Source of the DNA: an uncultured Clostridia bacterium | GTDB taxonomy: Bacteria > Bacillota > Clostridia > TANB77 > CAG-508 | Length of the DNA: 64,000 nt | Reading direction: 5' to 3' | NCBI GenBank assembly: GCA_934149005.1 | Contig: CAKPDN010000003.1 | Span: forward strand, 84,870 to 148,869 | In this document: positions 16,495 through 26,651 of the stretch, piece by piece | How positions within the stretch are numbered: position 1 is the stretch's first letter | Layout: each line of letters begins with the position of its first letter | Position numbers and translations under genes: made by a program | The notes under the pieces: generated by a model | What the model saw: the letters and a program-made list of their open reading frames with translations, nothing else | Database searches by the model: none | What the model was told of the DNA's origin: nothing

Positions 16495-17580
16495 ATGGCA
16501 ACAAATCCAATGCAAAGAAAAGCAAGAAATTCATTTTTATTAGGTATATTATTAACTTTAGTATTAACAGGTCTAGTAATAGCATTTTTGCTAATTCAAT
16601 TAAAAAATTATAAAGAAAAAGAAGCACAAGAACAGGCTAATAGTGTAAAAGTGTGGGTTTTATCAAATAATGTAATATCTGGACAAGTAATAACAACAGA
16701 TATGTTGACACAAAAAGTTACAAATAAAGAATTAGTACCAAGTAATGCAATAGGAGATATGTCTATATTATCAAATTATGCATTAACAGATAAAGAAGGA
16801 AATGAAATAATAACTGAATATAAAAATAATGTAGCAACATTATACTTATCAAAAAATGGAAGTAAATTAGAAATAAAAACAGAGGAAGAAACTGGAAGCT
16901 ATTATATTGAAACAAATGGAAATAAACAATATGTAGAACTTGCAGAAACTCCTATTATAGCAAAAGTAAATATGAATAAAAATACAGTTATAACATTAGA
17001 TATGATTTCAAAATCAGATGAAAAAACAACAAATGATTTAAGAAAACAAGAATATAATATGTTAATATTACCAACTCAATTAGAAACAGGTGAATATATA
17101 GATGTAAGATTAGCATTGCCATCTGGACAAGATTATATAGTAATTTCTAAAAAACAAGTAGAAATTCCACAAATTGGTGGGGTTGACTCAGAAGATACAA
17201 TATGGATGAAATTAACAGAAGCTGAAATTATAACAATGAACAATGCTATAGTGGATGCATATAAAATAACAGGATCAAAACTATATGTAACAACTTATAT
17301 AGAAGCAGGAATTCAAGATGCTGCAACACCTACATATGTGCCAACAGGAGAAGTAATGCAACTAATAATAGATGATCCAAACATAATACAGGAAGCAAAA
17401 AACGGATTATATAAAAGATATCAAGAAAATTATGGAAGAGTAAGAAATGATGTTTTAAATTCTTCAATAAATAATAATGGACAAGAAGGGGAAGAAAATT
17501 TGAAAACAAAAATTCAAGAAAGTATAACAACGACAAAAGAAAACAGAAAACAATATTTAGAAACACTAGGTACAAAATAG
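16495..17580 (+). CDS. CpaB-like SAF-domain protein
   Basis: A 361-residue protein anchored by an N-terminal helix (about 15-35) with the rest outside. The SAF domain follows directly (SNNVISGQVITTDMLTQK, about 58-75), as in CpaB/RcpC proteins of Tad pili. A second SAF-like stretch occurs near IAKVNMNKNTVITLDMIS. In diderms CpaB works with the secretin; a monoderm has none, so here it probably shapes the periwall channel. First gene of the operon, with AAGGAGG at good spacing. Confidence in the family is moderate to high from the SAF signature and context. Confidence 0.8.
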   Translation: MATNPMQRKARNSFLLGILLTLVLTGLVIAFLLIQLKNYKEKEAQEQANSVKVWVLSNNVISGQVITTDMLTQKVTNKELVPSNAIGDMSILSNYALTDKEGNEIITEYKNNVATLYLSKNGSKLEIKTEEETGSYYIETNGNKQYVELAETPIIAKVNMNKNTVITLDMISKSDEKTTNDLRKQEYNMLILPTQLETGEYIDVRLALPSGQDYIVISKKQVEIPQIGGVDSEDTIWMKLTEAEIITMNNAIVDAYKITGSKLYVTTYIEAGIQDAATPTYVPTGEVMQLIIDDPNIIQEAKNGLYKRYQENYGRVRNDVLNSSINNNGQEGEENLKTKIQESITTTKENRKQYLETLGTK

Positions 17581-17598
17581 AAAGACAATAAAAATTAA

Positions 17599-18309
17599 AT
17601 GGAGGGAAAGTTATATATGAAAACAATAGGTTTTATAGGAGCATATGACAAAACGGACATGTTATTAAACATAGCTAAAATATTAACAACTATGCAAAAG
17701 AAAGTATTAATTTTAGATTCAACAAGAAATCAAAAAGCTAGATATGTTGTACCAGCAATAAGCCCAGCTGTATCATATATAACTTCTTTTGAAGATATAG
17801 ATGTGGCAGTGGGATTTAACAGTGTAGAAGAAATAAAAAAATATGCAGGAATAACAGAAAATTTGCCATATGACATTTTATTAATAGATTGTGATGTTCC
17901 AGAAAGAATAGAAGAATTTCGTCTTGATATGGCAGATAAAAATTATTTTGTCACATCATTTGATATGTATTCTTTGCGAAGAGGAATTGAGATATTAGGA
18001 GGTCTAAAAATTCCTATTAATTTAACTAAAATATTATTTACACAAGAAGTTTTAAAAGAAGAAGATGATTATTTAAATTTTCTATCATTAGGATATAAAA
18101 TGGTATGGGATGAAGAAAGAATATATTTCCCAATAGAAAATGGAGATTTAACTGTTATAGCTGAAAATCAAAGAGTAGAAAAAATTAAATTTAAAAAATT
18201 AAGTGTACAATATAAAGATTCATTAGACTTTATTGTACAACAAATATTAGGTTTAAATAATGATGCAAGTATAAGAAGAGCCATGAGAATAATAGAAAAA
18301 GGAGTATAA
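17599..18309 (+). CDS. CpaE/ParA-like protein with degenerate P-loop
   Basis: A 236-residue Rossmann-like protein in the position of CpaE/TadZ, the polar-localisation ATPase of Tad systems. The fold marks are MKTIGFIGAYDKTDMLLNIA, VLILDSTRN and YDILLIDCDVP. The P-loop reads GAYDKTD and lacks the GK(S/T) core, so ATP hydrolysis is doubtful; many TadZ proteins are also degenerate. It is two bases upstream of a second ParA-like gene, so the two may act as a pair. Assignment rests on context plus fold marks. Confidence 0.6.
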   Translation: MEGKLYMKTIGFIGAYDKTDMLLNIAKILTTMQKKVLILDSTRNQKARYVVPAISPAVSYITSFEDIDVAVGFNSVEEIKKYAGITENLPYDILLIDCDVPERIEEFRLDMADKNYFVTSFDMYSLRRGIEILGGLKIPINLTKILFTQEVLKEEDDYLNFLSLGYKMVWDEERIYFPIENGDLTVIAENQRVEKIKFKKLSVQYKDSLDFIVQQILGLNNDASIRRAMRIIEKGV

Positions 18310-18311
18310 CT

Positions 18312-19178
18312 ATGTCAGTAATAACATTTGTTAATAACATAGAAGAAGAAACAGGGAAAACCATGTCTTTAGTTGCGATTGCAACAAGCATGGCTATTGA
18401 CTGCAATAATAAAATATTAATTATATCTACTACAAATAAAGAAGATAAAATGAGAAACTGCTATTTTGAAGAAAAACAAGTAAAAAAGATTAGACTAGGG
18501 ATATTTGGAGAAAATAAATCAACACTTGAAAGTGAAAATGGAATAGAAGGAATAGCGAAAATTGCAAGAAGTAATAAATTAACACCACAAATAATAACAA
18601 ATTATACGAAAGTAGTATTTAAAGATAGATTAGAAGTACTTTTAGGAGCAGAAAAAAGAGAAAAGAAGAATGCAAATGATGAAGATGATGAAAAAGAAAT
18701 AAATGCAGAATATATCGATTTAATAAATGTAGCAAGTATGTATTATGATAAAGTATTTGTTGATTTAGATAATAATTTAAGTGAAGAAATAAGACAAAAA
18801 ATATTAGATAGATCAGACTTAATAGTACTAAATACAAGTCAAAATTATACTAGTTTGAAAAAGTTAAAAGAAAATAAAGAAAAAAACGAATTATTAAAAT
18901 CACCAAAAACACTTATCTTAATAGGAAGATATGACAAATATTCAAAATATAATTCAAAAAATGTTACAAGATTTTTAGAAGAAAAAAATCAAGTATTAAC
19001 AATACCATATAATACACTATATTTTGAGGCAACAAATGAAGCAGGAGTACCAGATTTGTTTTTAAAATTTAAAAAACTATCAGATTCTGAAGATAGAAAT
19101 GCAATATTTGTAGAAGAAGTGAAAAGAGCAGCAGAAAATATTAATTATAGAATACAAGAATTACAAGCAAGAATGTAA
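18312..19178 (+). CDS. Second ParA/CpaE-like P-loop protein
   Basis: A 288-residue protein whose start MSVITFVNNIEEETGKTMSL resembles a deviant Walker A (GKT with an unusual acidic lead-in), followed by NKILIISTTN and a later DKVFVDLDNN, which could be the Walker B strand. It is immediately downstream of the first CpaE-like gene and just before the secretion ATPase. Probable role: localisation or assembly of the machine at the membrane. The acidic EEET in place of KGGx makes normal MinD-type nucleotide binding uncertain. Confidence 0.5.
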   Translation: MSVITFVNNIEEETGKTMSLVAIATSMAIDCNNKILIISTTNKEDKMRNCYFEEKQVKKIRLGIFGENKSTLESENGIEGIAKIARSNKLTPQIITNYTKVVFKDRLEVLLGAEKREKKNANDEDDEKEINAEYIDLINVASMYYDKVFVDLDNNLSEEIRQKILDRSDLIVLNTSQNYTSLKKLKENKEKNELLKSPKTLILIGRYDKYSKYNSKNVTRFLEEKNQVLTIPYNTLYFEATNEAGVPDLFLKFKKLSDSEDRNAIFVEEVKRAAENINYRIQELQARM

Positions 19179-19208
19179 AAATAAAAAGCTAGTGAAGGGA
19201 GATATCAA

Positions 19209-21180
19209 ATGACTATAACAAACATCTTATTAACTTTAGTTGTTCTAGTGATTGCAGGGGTATCATTATATTATTTCATAAAAAAGAAAAAAGAAGCACC
19301 AACAGAAGAAACAATTAGTGTTGATGACAAAACTTATACATTAGAAAAAATGCAAGAATTTGTCAAAAAAAGATTAGATGAAATAACAAAAGTAAACTTA
19401 TATGATATAGGACTTTCAGAAGAAGAACTAAAAAGAAGAAAAAATAAGAAATATGAATTGAAAAAAGCTTTAAAAGGATGTACATATGGAGATGTAAATG
19501 ATAAGAAATATGTAAAAGAATTGATATTTGATTTACTTTCAAAAGAATATGGAGTAAATGAAGCAAATATATCAAAAGCAATACCTTTTGATATTCCTTC
19601 ATTATTAACATCACAAGATAAATTTGATATCCTTATATATATGTATAAAAAAGATTTTGGATATGAAGCTTTAACAGAAATAATAAAAAAATATGATTTA
19701 GCTAGATTAAAATATATTGAAGGAGAAACTAAACCATCATATGTTATAACAAAACAAGAAATTGAAGATATATTTGAAAAAGAAAATTTACAATTAAATT
19801 TCACAGATAAATTATCAGTTGTAGTACAAAGAATTTATCAATATTACAAAGGATATAGTAGTATTGATGAAGTAAGAGATATGAACATAGATGGTATATC
19901 AGGAGGTGTATCTGGACTTCCAGAAAGCTTCTTAAGTCAAGTAGCACAAACATCAGATGCAGATTATTTATCACAAGTATCAGAACATAAAGTGCCAAGA
20001 GCATGTGATAGTATATGGATATTCTTTCAAGGTAAATCAATTCGTTTAGCCTTTTTAAGTTTTGGAACAGAAGCTGAACTTAAAAGAGTATGTCAAAACA
20101 TATATAAATACAATAATCCAGGACAATTATCAGATACAAATGGTTATAAAATTAATGAAATGAAAGATGGTTCTCGTGTAGTTGTTGTAAGACCAAGCTT
20201 TTCAGAAACATGGGCATTTTTCGTAAGAAAGTTTGATGTTAAACGTTCAACACTAGAACAATGGTTTAAAGGGGAGCCAGGTTCTGATGACTCAATAGAA
20301 TTATTAAAATATTTAGTAAAAGGTGCAAGAATTATATCAATTACAGGAGAGCAAGGTTGTGGTAAAACAACAATGCTTATGGGAATGATAGAAAATATAT
20401 ATGAAACAATGAATATCCGTGTTCAAGAAACAGCATTTGAATTACACTTAAGAAAAATATACCCAACAAGAAATATACTTACATTCCGTGAAACAGATAC
20501 AATATCTGGACAAGAAGGTCTGGATGTTCAAAAGAAAACTGATGGTTCTGTTAATATAATCCGGAGAGGTTGCAACAGACCCTGTAGCATCTTGGATGAT
20601 ACAAGCAGCACAGGTAGCATCTAAGTTTACATTATTTACACACCATGCTAAAACATTTCCTAACTTAGTAACAGCATTAAGAAACTCAATGCTTAGAACA
20701 GGAGTTTTTAAAAACGAAAAAACAGCAGAAGAACAAGTTGTTCAAGTATTAAATTTTGACATACATTTAACAAAAGACTTTAGAGGAAAGAGATATGTTG
20801 AAAGAATAACAGAATGTATACCAATTGAAGAAAAAAACGAATATACATTTAACCATAGAAAAGAAAAAACACTAGAAGGAAAATTTGATAAATTTTTTGA
20901 CAATGCAACACATTATTTTGAAAAAATTACAGATAGAAAATTATATACATATAGAAATATACTAGAATATGTAGATGGAGAATATTTAATAACAAATCCA
21001 ATAACAGATGAAAACTTAAAAGGAATGAGAGAAAATATGGATGAATCAGATTTAGAACAATTTGAAAAATTCATTGAAAAACATTGGAAAAAAACAAATT
21101 CAAAAGAAACAGTTGAAGTATCAGCAACTTCAGAAGAAAAACCAAAAAGAAGAGGAAGAAAACCAAAAACAGAGATATAA
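19209..21180 (+). CDS. CpaF/TadA-like secretion ATPase, +1 frameshift at CGG
   Basis: Hexameric ATPase that drives pilus assembly. The first frame (from ATG 19209) has a membrane helix at 4-22, a helical domain, and Walker A GEQGCGKTT (residues 380-388, Lys386). It runs out of family sequence at ATC CGG (20562-20564) and stops at 20624. Skipping the C gives GGA GAG and continues NIIGEVATDP, then the His-box LFTHHAKTFPNLVTAL, to 21180. The joined protein is 656 residues. The GEV motif and His box are essential in this family, so the shift is needed for activity. An N-terminal membrane anchor is unusual for CpaF. The frameshift could be programmed or a sequence error. Confidence 0.85.
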
Positions 21181-21203
21181 GAACTAATAGGAGGTGATAA
21201 CAA

Positions 21204-23279
21204 GTGTCAAATCAAATTATATATATAATTATGGGATTATCAATAGTAGCTATGGTTGTAGTAGTAATTGCATATTATATATTATCTAAAAAAATGCAAA
21301 AATCTGAATATAAAAAAATACAAAAACTTCAACAGGGAACAAAAGCAGGTGGATTTTCAACAGAAGTAATGTATCAAAAATTATATTTAACATATAGAAG
21401 CATTCCATTCTTAAAAAGGTACATATTAAAATTAAGAAGAAGATTAGAAATATTAAATATAGATGATGAATATGCAACTAGAAGGGATACTGCGAAAATC
21501 ATAACAAGAGCACTTGTTATACTAATTCCATTAGTTATATTAACAATTGTATTAACAAAAAGTAACTTTTTGTTAATGTTCATATTATTAATGTTTGAAT
21601 TGTTTATGATAGACATATTAATAGAAGGTTCTGTAGATAAAAAAGATGATAGTTTATTATTACAACAAATAGATTTCTTTTCAGAGATAAGACATGCTTA
21701 TCATGAATTTAATATGGTAGAAGAAGCTATTTATCAGGTATCACAAGATGATGAAAAAGAAGTATCAAGACAAGGAGAAAAAATATATGAAATATTAATT
21801 TCAGATGATCCTGAAACAGAACTAGAAAAATATTATGATGTAGCACCAAACAATTTCTTAAAAGAATTTGCAGGATTGTCATATTTAACAAAAGAATTTG
21901 GTGATAGAAAAGTAGATGGGGCATCATTATATTTGAAAAATATAGATAACATAACACAGGAAATGCAAATAGAAATATTAAAAAGAGATAAATTAAACTA
22001 TGTATTTAGGAGTTTATCGTTTATATCAATTGCACCAGTAATGTTATTAGAACCATTAAAAACATGGGCTGTATCAAACTTTTCATTTGTTAAAAGCTGG
22101 TATTATGGTAAATCAGGAATGATAGTACAAATATTAATACTAATAATAACATTTGTATCTTATATACTAGTTAGAAAATTAAAAGATAATGGTTCAGTAA
22201 ACATGAGTACAAAAAATACTGAAAACCCATGGCAAGAAAAAGTATATAAAAATAAATTTGCAAAGAAAATAATAAAATTATTTTTGCCAAAAGATGGAAC
22301 AAAAGAATACAAAAAAGTCAAAGAATTATTAAAAGATGCAGCATCGCCATTAAAAATGGAATGGGTGTATATAAATAGAATATGTATTGCAATAATTACA
22401 TTTATTGCATCACTATTTGTATTTATGTATTTACATCAAGTAGCAATAGACTATGAATATACACAACCAACAACAGATTATAATTTATTGAGCATGTCAG
22501 AAAAAGAAGAAGTTAAAGCTATGGAATTGACTAAACAAGATAATGTATTTTTAGATATGTTTAAAGGGAAAACAAAAACAAAAGTTGAAGATATAGAAAA
22601 AGCAGTAAAAAAATCAAAATATTATAAAGATGCAAGTACAGAAGAAATAACAAAAGCAGCAAAAAGAATATATGAAAAATTACAAGTAGTAAATAGCGAA
22701 ACATTTAAATGGTTTGAATTATTATTAGCATTTGTATTTATGATAGTAGGATATATGTCTCAAATATGGATTTTAATGTTCCAATCAAAAATGAGACAAT
22801 TAGAAATGGAAGATGAGGTAATGCAATTCCAAACAATTATATTAATGCTTATGAGAATAGAAAGAGTTAATGTTGAAATAATACTAGAATGGTTAGAAAG
22901 GTATTCAAATATATTCAAAAGCCAAATAACAAGATGTGTTAATAATTACGAAGCTGGTGCATGGGAAGCATTAGAAGAATTAAAAAATGACATATCATAT
23001 ATGCCTTTAATAAGAATTGTAGAAAGCATGCAAGCAGCAGTTGAAAAAATACCTATAAAAGATGCATTTGATGAACTAGATTCAGAAAGAGAATATTATA
23101 GAGATAAAAGAAAAGAATCTAATGAAAGATTAATATCAAGAAAAGGTATGATTGGAAAAGTAATAGGATTTGCACCAATGGTTTGTCTATTTGTAGGATA
23201 TTTAATTATACCATTAGTTTTTGTTGGACTTACAAGTATGTCTTCAACAATGGGCTCTATGTCTTCTACATCTTTCTAA
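21204..23279 (+). CDS. Fused TadB/TadC-like membrane platform protein
   Basis: A 691-residue multi-pass membrane protein with two type II secretion F-like modules. There is one N-terminal helix (about 6-27), a helix pair near 105-140, and a cytoplasmic helical domain (about 145-270) containing QIDFFSEIRHAYHEFNMVEEA. A second half repeats the plan, with QTIILMLMRIERVNVEIIL and the closing helix GFAPMVCLFVGYLIIPLV. Classic Tad loci encode TadB and TadC separately; here they are one chain. The GTGTC-start region has AGGAGGTGA upstream. It would sit under the pilus and couple ATPase motion to pilin insertion. Confidence 0.8.
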   Translation: MSNQIIYIIMGLSIVAMVVVVIAYYILSKKMQKSEYKKIQKLQQGTKAGGFSTEVMYQKLYLTYRSIPFLKRYILKLRRRLEILNIDDEYATRRDTAKIITRALVILIPLVILTIVLTKSNFLLMFILLMFELFMIDILIEGSVDKKDDSLLLQQIDFFSEIRHAYHEFNMVEEAIYQVSQDDEKEVSRQGEKIYEILISDDPETELEKYYDVAPNNFLKEFAGLSYLTKEFGDRKVDGASLYLKNIDNITQEMQIEILKRDKLNYVFRSLSFISIAPVMLLEPLKTWAVSNFSFVKSWYYGKSGMIVQILILIITFVSYILVRKLKDNGSVNMSTKNTENPWQEKVYKNKFAKKIIKLFLPKDGTKEYKKVKELLKDAASPLKMEWVYINRICIAIITFIASLFVFMYLHQVAIDYEYTQPTTDYNLLSMSEKEEVKAMELTKQDNVFLDMFKGKTKTKVEDIEKAVKKSKYYKDASTEEITKAAKRIYEKLQVVNSETFKWFELLLAFVFMIVGYMSQIWILMFQSKMRQLEMEDEVMQFQTIILMLMRIERVNVEIILEWLERYSNIFKSQITRCVNNYEAGAWEALEELKNDISYMPLIRIVESMQAAVEKIPIKDAFDELDSEREYYRDKRKESNERLISRKGMIGKVIGFAPMVCLFVGYLIIPLVFVGLTSMSSTMGSMSSTSF

Positions 23280-23307
23280 TATTTTAGTTAAGAAAGGATG
23301 AGTTGTA

Positions 23308-23983
23308 ATGGAAAATGCATCAAAAGCACTGTTGATGGCTGGAGGAACTCTAATAGCATTAATAATAATAAGTGCATTATTATTAATGGCTAATAATATT
23401 AGCACATATAAAAATGCAGAGGAAAGTAATGTAAAAAATTCGCAATTAGCTAAATTCAATATGGACTTTGAGAGATATTTAGATGATAAAGGAATATCTG
23501 GTTCAGATATAGTTACTCTTGCTAATAAAGTTACTGATTACAATAGTAAATCAGATACAGTACATGATGTAACAAATTCTGTTGATTATAGTATAAAAAT
23601 TACTTTAAATGTTGATATGACAGGTTTTAAAAATAAATATGGTTATAACAGAGGAGGAATATTTACAGATAAGAATTATACGGTTGATGAAACAGGTGGA
23701 GATTTAAAGCAAATTATAGATACATATAATCCGATTTTTAATGGTAGCAATAAGAAATTAATAACACATTTAACAGATGTTTATGATAGGAAATTAACTG
23801 AAAATGAAAATATAAAGAATATGAGCAAAGTAGCTAATGATTGGGAAAGAGTTCGGAAGATTAGATCAAATAAAGAATTATAAAGAATATACAGAATTTA
23901 GAACTTCAACATTTATATTAAAGCAAGATGCAGAATATAAAAATGGGCAGATTAAAAGTTTATATTTTAAATGGAAAAACTAA
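23308..23983 (+). CDS. Pilin-like protein 1 (MENASKAL family), +1 frameshift at CGG
   Basis: It begins MENASKALLMAGGTLIALII, a short polar stretch then a hydrophobic helix, like three paralogs downstream. The first frame reaches GTT CGG (CGG 23854-23856) and then ends after a few more codons at 23883. Skipping the C gives GTT GGA and 42 residues ending NGQIKSLYFKWKN at 23983. This tail matches the ends of the paralogs (TGKVKQIKFIKQ, SGFIKTIIVTKK), so the shifted frame is the true C-terminus. The product is 224 residues. The next gene starts 10 bases on, with its ribosome binding site after the shifted stop. Probably an extracellular filament subunit. Confidence 0.75.
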
Positions 23984-23993
23984 GAGGTGAAAT

Positions 23994-24437
23994 ATGGAAA
24001 ATGCATCAAAAGCATTAATAATGGCGGCAGGTGTTTTAATAGGTGTACTAATAATATCACTAGCAGTATATATATTTGTAGATTTTGGTACAACTTCGGC
24101 AAAAATAAATAAAGAAAATGCACAACAAAAAATTTTACAATTTAATTCACAATTTACATCATATATAGATAAAGATTTAACTATATACGATATAGTTACA
24201 ATTTTGGGATATGCACAGGAAAATAATAAATATTATAAAGATAATCTGAATGAGCAAATTAAAGTTAGTTTGGATGGAAAAGATATAACTAAAAAAAGTG
24301 ATACTGAAAAAAGTAATTTAATAAAAGGTGAGCCATTAAAAGATGGAAAATTGCCAATTTATAAGTTAAAAGAAGAGAACATAGAATATAATGATGAAAC
24401 AGGAAAAGTGAAACAAATAAAATTTATTAAACAGTAA
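23994..24437 (+). CDS. Pilin-like protein 2 (MENASKAL family)
   Basis: A 147-residue paralog starting MENASKALIMAAGVLIGVLI. After the helix comes QFNSQFTSYIDKDLTIYDIV, a motif shared with pilins 1 and 4 and with the next gene, then a small soluble domain ending in a predicted beta strand. Gly or Ala before the helix may be a cleavage site, but no prepilin peptidase gene is in the window. GAGGTGAAAT precedes the ATG. Confidence 0.65.
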   Translation: MENASKALIMAAGVLIGVLIISLAVYIFVDFGTTSAKINKENAQQKILQFNSQFTSYIDKDLTIYDIVTILGYAQENNKYYKDNLNEQIKVSLDGKDITKKSDTEKSNLIKGEPLKDGKLPIYKLKEENIEYNDETGKVKQIKFIKQ

Positions 24438-24501
24438 TATTTTTATATAAAATTGTTGAAAAAGAAAATATAAAATGTTATAATTAAAAAGGAAAGATTT
24501 T

Positions 24502-24933
24502 ATGAAGAAAATAGCAATATTTGCAATGATAGTAATAGTTATAATATGTGGAATATTCTACATGTATATAAATTATAAAGCAAATTATAATACTTCAAAA
24601 AAAGCAAATTTACAATTTGAAAAATATCTAAACGAAGAATTATATGGAAATGATTTAGCAACAGTTATAAATAGAGCAGTAGATAGCAATGAAAGAAATA
24701 AAGTAGAAAGAAATAATAAAGGTATTTATCAAAATAATGATAAAGATTCCATAAATATAGAAATAAAAATGATAGATAATGATTCGATTTATCAAATGGA
24801 AACTATATACAGAAGTGGAATGCAAACTTTTGTAAATTATTATGGAGATATTAAATTTAAATGTGTAGAAATTAAATATCATAGTGTAACTAATAAAGTT
24901 AAATATATGTTATTTGAACAAATAACGCAATAA
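24502..24933 (+). CDS. Pilin-like protein 3 (divergent N-terminus)
   Basis: A 143-residue protein with a lysine-started hydrophobic helix (MKKIAIFAMIVIVIICG) instead of the MENASKAL start. It keeps the family pattern ANLQFEKYLNEELYGNDLAT followed by a basic/Asn-rich loop and the terminal strand NKVKYMLFEQ. It is therefore a paralog whose N-terminus changed into a plain membrane anchor or signal peptide. The gap before it has a TATAAT-like AT tract but no clear promoter. Confidence 0.55.
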   Translation: MKKIAIFAMIVIVIICGIFYMYINYKANYNTSKKANLQFEKYLNEELYGNDLATVINRAVDSNERNKVERNNKGIYQNNDKDSINIEIKMIDNDSIYQMETIYRSGMQTFVNYYGDIKFKCVEIKYHSVTNKVKYMLFEQITQ

Positions 24934-25014
24934 ATAAGTTATTAATCTTACTAACACTGTTAGTAGAAAATATAGAAATAAATATTTTATATAAAACAAA
25001 GGAGGAGAAAAAAG

Positions 25015-25416
25015 ATGGAAAATGCATCAAAAGCATTAATTATAGCAGGTGCTATACTTTTATCTATATTAATAATATCATTAGGAATAATGATATTCCA
25101 ACAAGGGCAAGATGCTATAAAAAATAGTGGTATGTCAAAAGCTGAAATATCAGCATTTAATGGACAATTTACTAAATATGAAGGAGATAGAAGGGGTTCG
25201 GCGGTAAAATCATTAATTCAAGAAGTTAATGCAAGTAATGCAAGTGATAAGGCAGAAGGAAATGATAGGTACATAACTTTAAAAATTGGTGATAAAGAGA
25301 TAACATCTACTTCTGGTATATCATCAACAGCTACATATACAGTTGAAATACCATCAGATGGTTATGATAATAGTGGATTTATAAAAACTATAATTGTAAC
25401 TAAAAAGAGTAATTAA
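25015..25416 (+). CDS. Pilin-like protein 4 (MENASKAL family)
   Basis: A 133-residue protein, MENASKALIIAGAILLSILI at the start, then AFNGQFTKYEGDRRGSAV and a beta-rich end. It is the smallest and best-conserved-looking member, and AAAGGAGGAG gives it the strongest ribosome binding site of the series. This makes it a candidate for the major subunit. That is inference from translation signal and size only. Confidence 0.65.
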   Translation: MENASKALIIAGAILLSILIISLGIMIFQQGQDAIKNSGMSKAEISAFNGQFTKYEGDRRGSAVKSLIQEVNASNASDKAEGNDRYITLKIGDKEITSTSGISSTATYTVEIPSDGYDNSGFIKTIIVTKKSN

Positions 25417-25440
25417 TTATAAAACGAGAGGAGTATAGTA

Positions 25441-26082
25441 ATGGAGAACGCAGCAGAAGCATTAAAAATGGCGGGAGCCGTATTATTATTTGTATTAGCG
25501 ATTTCCATTATTATTGCATCTTTTGGACAACTTATACAATCAGCCGATACAATAATAGATTATAAAGATAGAGAAACTTTTTATATTGATGCACAATATT
25601 ATTATAAAGGAGATTCTACTGAAAGGACAGTAAATTTAGAAACAATAGTACCATCAGTATTTAGAGCATATTTAGAAAATTATAAAATAATATTTGAAGG
25701 ATTAGGAAAACCATTATATAGGATAAGTGCATCATATGAAGAAAATGGTATTATGCAAACTGAAGAAATAGAAAAGAGATCTTTAGACTTAGAAACAAAT
25801 CAAAATACAAAATACAGAAATGTAGCTTTAGCAAGTGATGAACAGAAACGTGAATTTTTATGTGGAATTTTATATGGTGATTATTCAACAAGTGGAGAAA
25901 AAGAAAAATTTGAAGAGAAATTCAAAATATCATTATCAGGTTGTATGCCACTATATGATCAAATAAAAGATAAAACGAACATTACAGAAAACTTAGGGGT
26001 ATATTATCAAAATGATAGTCCAAATGAACCAAATGTTAATAAAATAAAAAAAAGAGTGATAACATATAGAATAAAAAATTAG
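25441..26082 (+). CDS. Pilin-like protein 5 (MENAAEAL variant)
   Basis: A 213-residue protein starting MENAAEALKMAGAVLLFVLA, the same N-terminal pattern with substitutions, then a longer outside domain without the QFxxY motif. It contains two cysteines (in FLCGILYG and SGCMPLYD), which could form a disulphide outside the cell. It probably serves as a minor pilin. AGAGGAG precedes the ATG. Confidence 0.6.
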   Translation: MENAAEALKMAGAVLLFVLAISIIIASFGQLIQSADTIIDYKDRETFYIDAQYYYKGDSTERTVNLETIVPSVFRAYLENYKIIFEGLGKPLYRISASYEENGIMQTEEIEKRSLDLETNQNTKYRNVALASDEQKREFLCGILYGDYSTSGEKEKFEEKFKISLSGCMPLYDQIKDKTNITENLGVYYQNDSPNEPNVNKIKKRVITYRIKN

Positions 26083-26105
26083 AAAAATAAATAGGAGGGT
26101 ACCAA

Positions 26106-26627
26106 ATGAGTGATACATTAATAACAATTGTAGCAATATTTTTAGCAGCAATACTAATGATGGTATTTCCACTAATGACAATGTCAAATAAAGTAGACAC
26201 AACAACACAAACAGAAGTAGAAAAGATTACATCAGAATTTTTAAATCAAATAAAAACAACAGGAAAATTAACAGAAGAAAGATATAGTGTATTGTTAGAA
26301 GACCTTACAAGCACAGGAAATACATATGATGTAACTCTTGAATTTAAAATTTTAGATGAAAATCCAGGTAAGAAAACATTACAATCAGCTAAAGACAAAA
26401 TAGGTGAAAACTATTATACATCAGTATTTACTACACAAATAGAAAAAGAACTAGAAGAACAAGGAGTGTATAAATTACATGAAGGTGACATTGTATCAAT
26501 TACAGTAAAAAACACAAATGTAACACTTGCACAAAAAATGAAAAATTTCTTCTACTCTTTAGCAGGAAATGGAGAATACAAAATTACAACAACAGAATCA
26601 GGATTAGTTACTGCAACAGGAAAATAA
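26106..26627 (+). CDS. Pilin-like protein 6 (MTMS pair, first)
   Basis: A 173-residue protein with an N-terminal helix (MSDTLITIVAIFLAAILMMV) ending in FPLMTMSNK, followed by a soluble domain. It is a close relative of the next gene: both share FPLMTMS, TSTGNTYD/N, DENPGKK/RK and KNFFY segments. The plan suits TadE-like minor pilins or pseudopilins, but I do not recognise the family. AGGAGGGTA gives a good start signal. Confidence 0.55.
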   Translation: MSDTLITIVAIFLAAILMMVFPLMTMSNKVDTTTQTEVEKITSEFLNQIKTTGKLTEERYSVLLEDLTSTGNTYDVTLEFKILDENPGKKTLQSAKDKIGENYYTSVFTTQIEKELEEQGVYKLHEGDIVSITVKNTNVTLAQKMKNFFYSLAGNGEYKITTTESGLVTATGK

Positions 26628-26651
26628 CAACAATACAGGAGGAATAAATAA

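Noticed and set aside
20596..21180. The second half of the CpaF-like gene as a separate gene with ATG at 20596
   Set aside because: There is no ribosome binding site, and the family sequence extends upstream of that ATG to the CGG site.
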